The notes beneath the pieces were generated by a model. The model saw nothing but the letters and a program-made list of their open reading frames with translations. It did not search any database and was not told where the DNA came from. Shown here piece by piece: positions 61,401-64,000 of a stretch of 64,000 bases of DNA. The stretch's first letter is position 1. Every line of letters begins with the position of its first letter. The translations under genes and the position numbers were made by a program. The stretch spans positions 35,227,269-35,291,268 of the forward strand of contig OZ023214.1 of NCBI GenBank assembly GCA_963995525.1, in the 5' to 3' direction. The stretch comes from Escarpia spicata. Lineage: Eukaryota > Annelida > Polychaeta > Sabellida > Siboglinidae.

Positions 61401-61570
61401 CAGTGACCAGCAGATGCACAACACCTGGTGATGTCTTCACAGGAAATCAGCCAGGTTAATTCTGAAATAAATATAATTCGCTGTAGTGTTAATTGGTAAA
61501 AAATACGTACATGTGCATTAAATATAAGAGTTGCTGATAATATTTCGATACATCAGACTGCACCACCTCA

Positions 61571-63250
61571 TAAGATCAGATAAGATAAGATAATGGTTTA
61601 TTGTCTCAACTATGAAATTTAGAAATTTGTTTCGAGTGAGAACAGACATGACTTCAATATGTACGTAAAACCATTCAATAAAAACAGCAGATAACTAATA
61701 CATGCGTACACATTACTTAATCTAAAACGACAAGTGACATTGGCAGCAGGCATCATAAATTAAGTTGTTTAATGGACAGTGGCACGAATGAGTGTTTGTA
61801 TCTATTAAGCCTGCACCGAGGAGTTATATAATGTCTGCCAGATGGCAGGAGCTGAAATTCATTATGCAGAACATGTCTAGTATCATAAATAATCTTGACT
61901 GACTGTCTTCTTAGTGTCTGTTCAAAAATCTCCTGAAGGGAGATCATGGGAGATGTGGAACCTGTGATTTTCATGTCAGTTCTCATTAATCGAGAAAGCT
62001 ATGATTTTAACTGAACAGACAGATTGCCAAACCAAGCAGTAATCCCATAGCGCAGTATGCTTTCAATAATGGAGCGATAAAAAAGAACAAGTATTTTCTC
62101 ATCAACACCAAAACCTCTCAGTCTGCGGAGAAAATACAATTGCTGGTGGACTTTGGAGCACACACTGTGAACATGGACATTCCAGCTAAGTTTGTTATTA
62201 AGATGGACACCCAGGTATTTGTACTGACTGACCTGGGCAATTTCTTCACCATGAATAACAACAGGCAGGTGATCGGCAACAATACATTTAGCATCAAAAA
62301 CCTTCTCTTGAGTCTTGTTGACATTGAGTTTGAGGTGGTTGTTGTCACACCAATGTACAAAGCTTTCAATTTCAGACACATACGTACTGATGTCAGAATC
62401 AACATGTAACAGACCAAGAATAGCCGAGTCACCAGAGAATTTGATTATGTAGTTGTTAGTACTGCTGCTGGTACAGTCATTTGTATACATATGTATACAG
62501 AGTGTACAAAATCAGCGAACTGACACAACCTTACCTTGGGGTGCACCGGTAGTTGTTATCACAGTTTGGGAAAAAGTCTGATTTACCTTAACAAGCTGCA
62601 CTGTCTGTTAGAAAAGAACGATACCACTTGATGATATATGGATTTACTTTTATTTGTTTCAGCTTAGTGAGCAGAATGTGAGGTTGGATAAGATTGAATG
62701 CCAAGCTAATAGTCTAGCATAAGCCTTGGGGTGGTCTATGTGTTTCAAAATTAAATGGAAAACAGTGTTGACAGCGTCATCTGTTCCTCTGCCAGTCCTG
62801 TAGACAAATTGGAATGGGTCAAGATAATCCTGAACATCTAGCTGCAGTTTACGAACCACTATTCGTTCCAAACATTTCATGGCAATTGGTGTAAGTGCAA
62901 CAGGTCTGTAATCATTGTTTTCTTTGGTACAGGAGTAATATGTGAGGTTTTCCGGAGTATTGGTACCATGTGGCTGACACCAAGCTGGTGCAAGCTTCTC
63001 AGCATATGTTTTCAATAAATAAGCCAAAATGTCACCAGGACCTGTTGCTTTTCTACTATATACATGTTGGAAGACTTTGGTGACATCATCTACATCAATT
63101 TCAAACCTGTCGGCATTACTGACAAACACATCACTGAGAACAGAATCACATCTACTGGAAGAGTCCTAAGTATCAAACCGTCTGTAGAAATAATTCATTT
63201 CATCAGCAAAAGCATGTTCGTGGCTTTCAGGGATCGTGCAGCATTGGAGA
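61571..63250 (-). mobile_element. Rex1/Babar-like LINE relic
   Basis: On the - strand: RKATGPGDILAYLLK, NDYRPVALTPIAMKCLERIV, DPFQFVYRTGRGTDDAVNTV (62659-63129). Then, after a frame break, IIKFSGDSAILGLLHVDSD, LNVNKTQEKVFDAKC and YKYLGVHLNNKLSWN (61999-62490), and EFQLLPSGRHYITPRCRLNR with YKHSFVPLSIK (61753-61986). The tail is a (TTATC)n repeat at 61571-61596. The catalytic FADD box reads FSGD, so it is inactive. Confidence 0.85.
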
Positions 63251-64000
63251 TTAACCATAGCCCATAATCATTGAATCGGTGGCATATAGGTCCAATCAAT
63301 TCTGCTTGACAACCTAACGAAGCTTGCTTGTATAGATCACTAGTAAGGCATTTTCACTTCAGTGCCTAGTAGTTTGACATGGAATATTTGTTCTACGGCA
63401 TCATAAATTCACCTTTTGTCACACTACATATTTACATTGGGTTTGAAACATACACAAGTAAACACTGATATAGAAAACTGGCAGGCACATCTTAAAATAC
63501 ACACAGCTGTACATACATACATGTACACATACATACATGTACACACACACACATATACATACATGCATGCATGCATATATGTATGCAAGCATACATACAT
63601 ACATACATACATGAATCAATTTCTTACAAAACTCACAATCTCATAGTGGAGAACATTGCATTGTTGTGTGTTACACCTTGAGAATGGTTGAATCGCTGTA
63701 ATATGAACTTCCTCCAAACATAGTCATGCTTCGTGACTGGCCGGGGGAATGTTCTCGGTGAATCCGCTTCAGATAATTCCTGCAATGGTCACAACATTGA
63801 CACATTTAAGAACACACACACTGGATCCAAATATCATCAAATCAAGTGCAATAGAATATCTCCTCACCATCCATTCACTTCACTCTCCATTCACTTCACT
63901 CTCTGTTCACTTCACTCTCCATTCACTTCACTCTCCATTCTCCTCAACTTCCCTGTCATCACCCCTCTCTCCCCACTGCCATCACCCATCTCTTTCCCCC
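63251..64000. other. Window end: microsatellites, no gene seen
   Basis: (ACAT)n from about 63500 to 63612, and a 17-bp repeat ccattcacttcactctc at 63866-63946. Otherwise unremarkable. Confidence 0.6.

Noticed and set aside
63416..63646. Cys/Tyr/Val and His/Thr-rich frames
   Set aside because: Products of the (ACAT)n microsatellite.

Overview
The window is nuclear DNA of an invertebrate animal. It is AT-rich and intron-dense, with GT-AG splicing and many LINE fragments, short DNA transposons and minisatellites. A lophotrochozoan, perhaps a mollusc, is my guess from overall texture, but no marker here proves it. Two protein-coding genes can be read exon by exon, both on the + strand. The first is POLRMT, the mitochondrial RNA polymerase: 32 exons, 2337-34489, summing by hand to 4374 nt (1457 aa plus stop) with every splice phase matching. 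The second is SLC35F6, a drug/metabolite-transporter-superfamily membrane protein: 8 constitutive-type exons, 37278-55675, 1143 nt (380 aa plus stop). A tRNA-Pro(AGG) gene lies between them on the - strand.

Layout: 1-1225 decayed RTE-like LINE (-). 2337-34489 POLRMT. Its intron 9 (7940-14226) carries another RTE-like LINE (+) whose last 14 codons have been amplified about 61 times. Intron 26 holds a piggyBac-like element. Intron 27 (24900-31244) holds a 31-bp array between two convergent LINE ends, a CR1-like LINE relic with an esterase-type ORF1, and a further RT fragment. 34490-36200 is the likely POLRMT 3' UTR, followed by a SINE-like repeat and the tRNA. 37278-55675 is SLC35F6. Its first intron contains an apparently intact two-ORF LINE (-), and its later introns hold a hAT-like element with an 8-bp target duplication, a perfect 63-bp-arm foldback and two more terminal-inverted-repeat elements. 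55676-64000 is gene-poor: tandem arrays (TG, 40 bp, ~65 bp, 17 bp), a SINE-like repeat and a Rex1/Babar-like LINE relic (-).

Two observations stand out. First, three POLRMT introns (9, 18 and 23) each end in a minisatellite whose repeat unit is the 3' splice site itself plus the first 9-23 nt of the following exon. The true exon is the last copy, and every decoy copy I checked would run into a stop codon. In the third array the copied exon bases encode the catalytic-Asp motif DGSCN. Second, SLC35F6 has three homologous, mutually alternative terminal exons, two of them from a recent ~297-bp tandem duplication. Each encodes a short C-terminal tail built around an acidic-dileucine-like motif, and one copy has lost the key acidic residue. 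Both follow directly from the sequence and can be tested with RNA data.

POLRMT transcribes mitochondrial DNA. SLC35F6 in mammals is reported at lysosomal and mitochondrial membranes. Their adjacency is noted, but no functional link is claimed.
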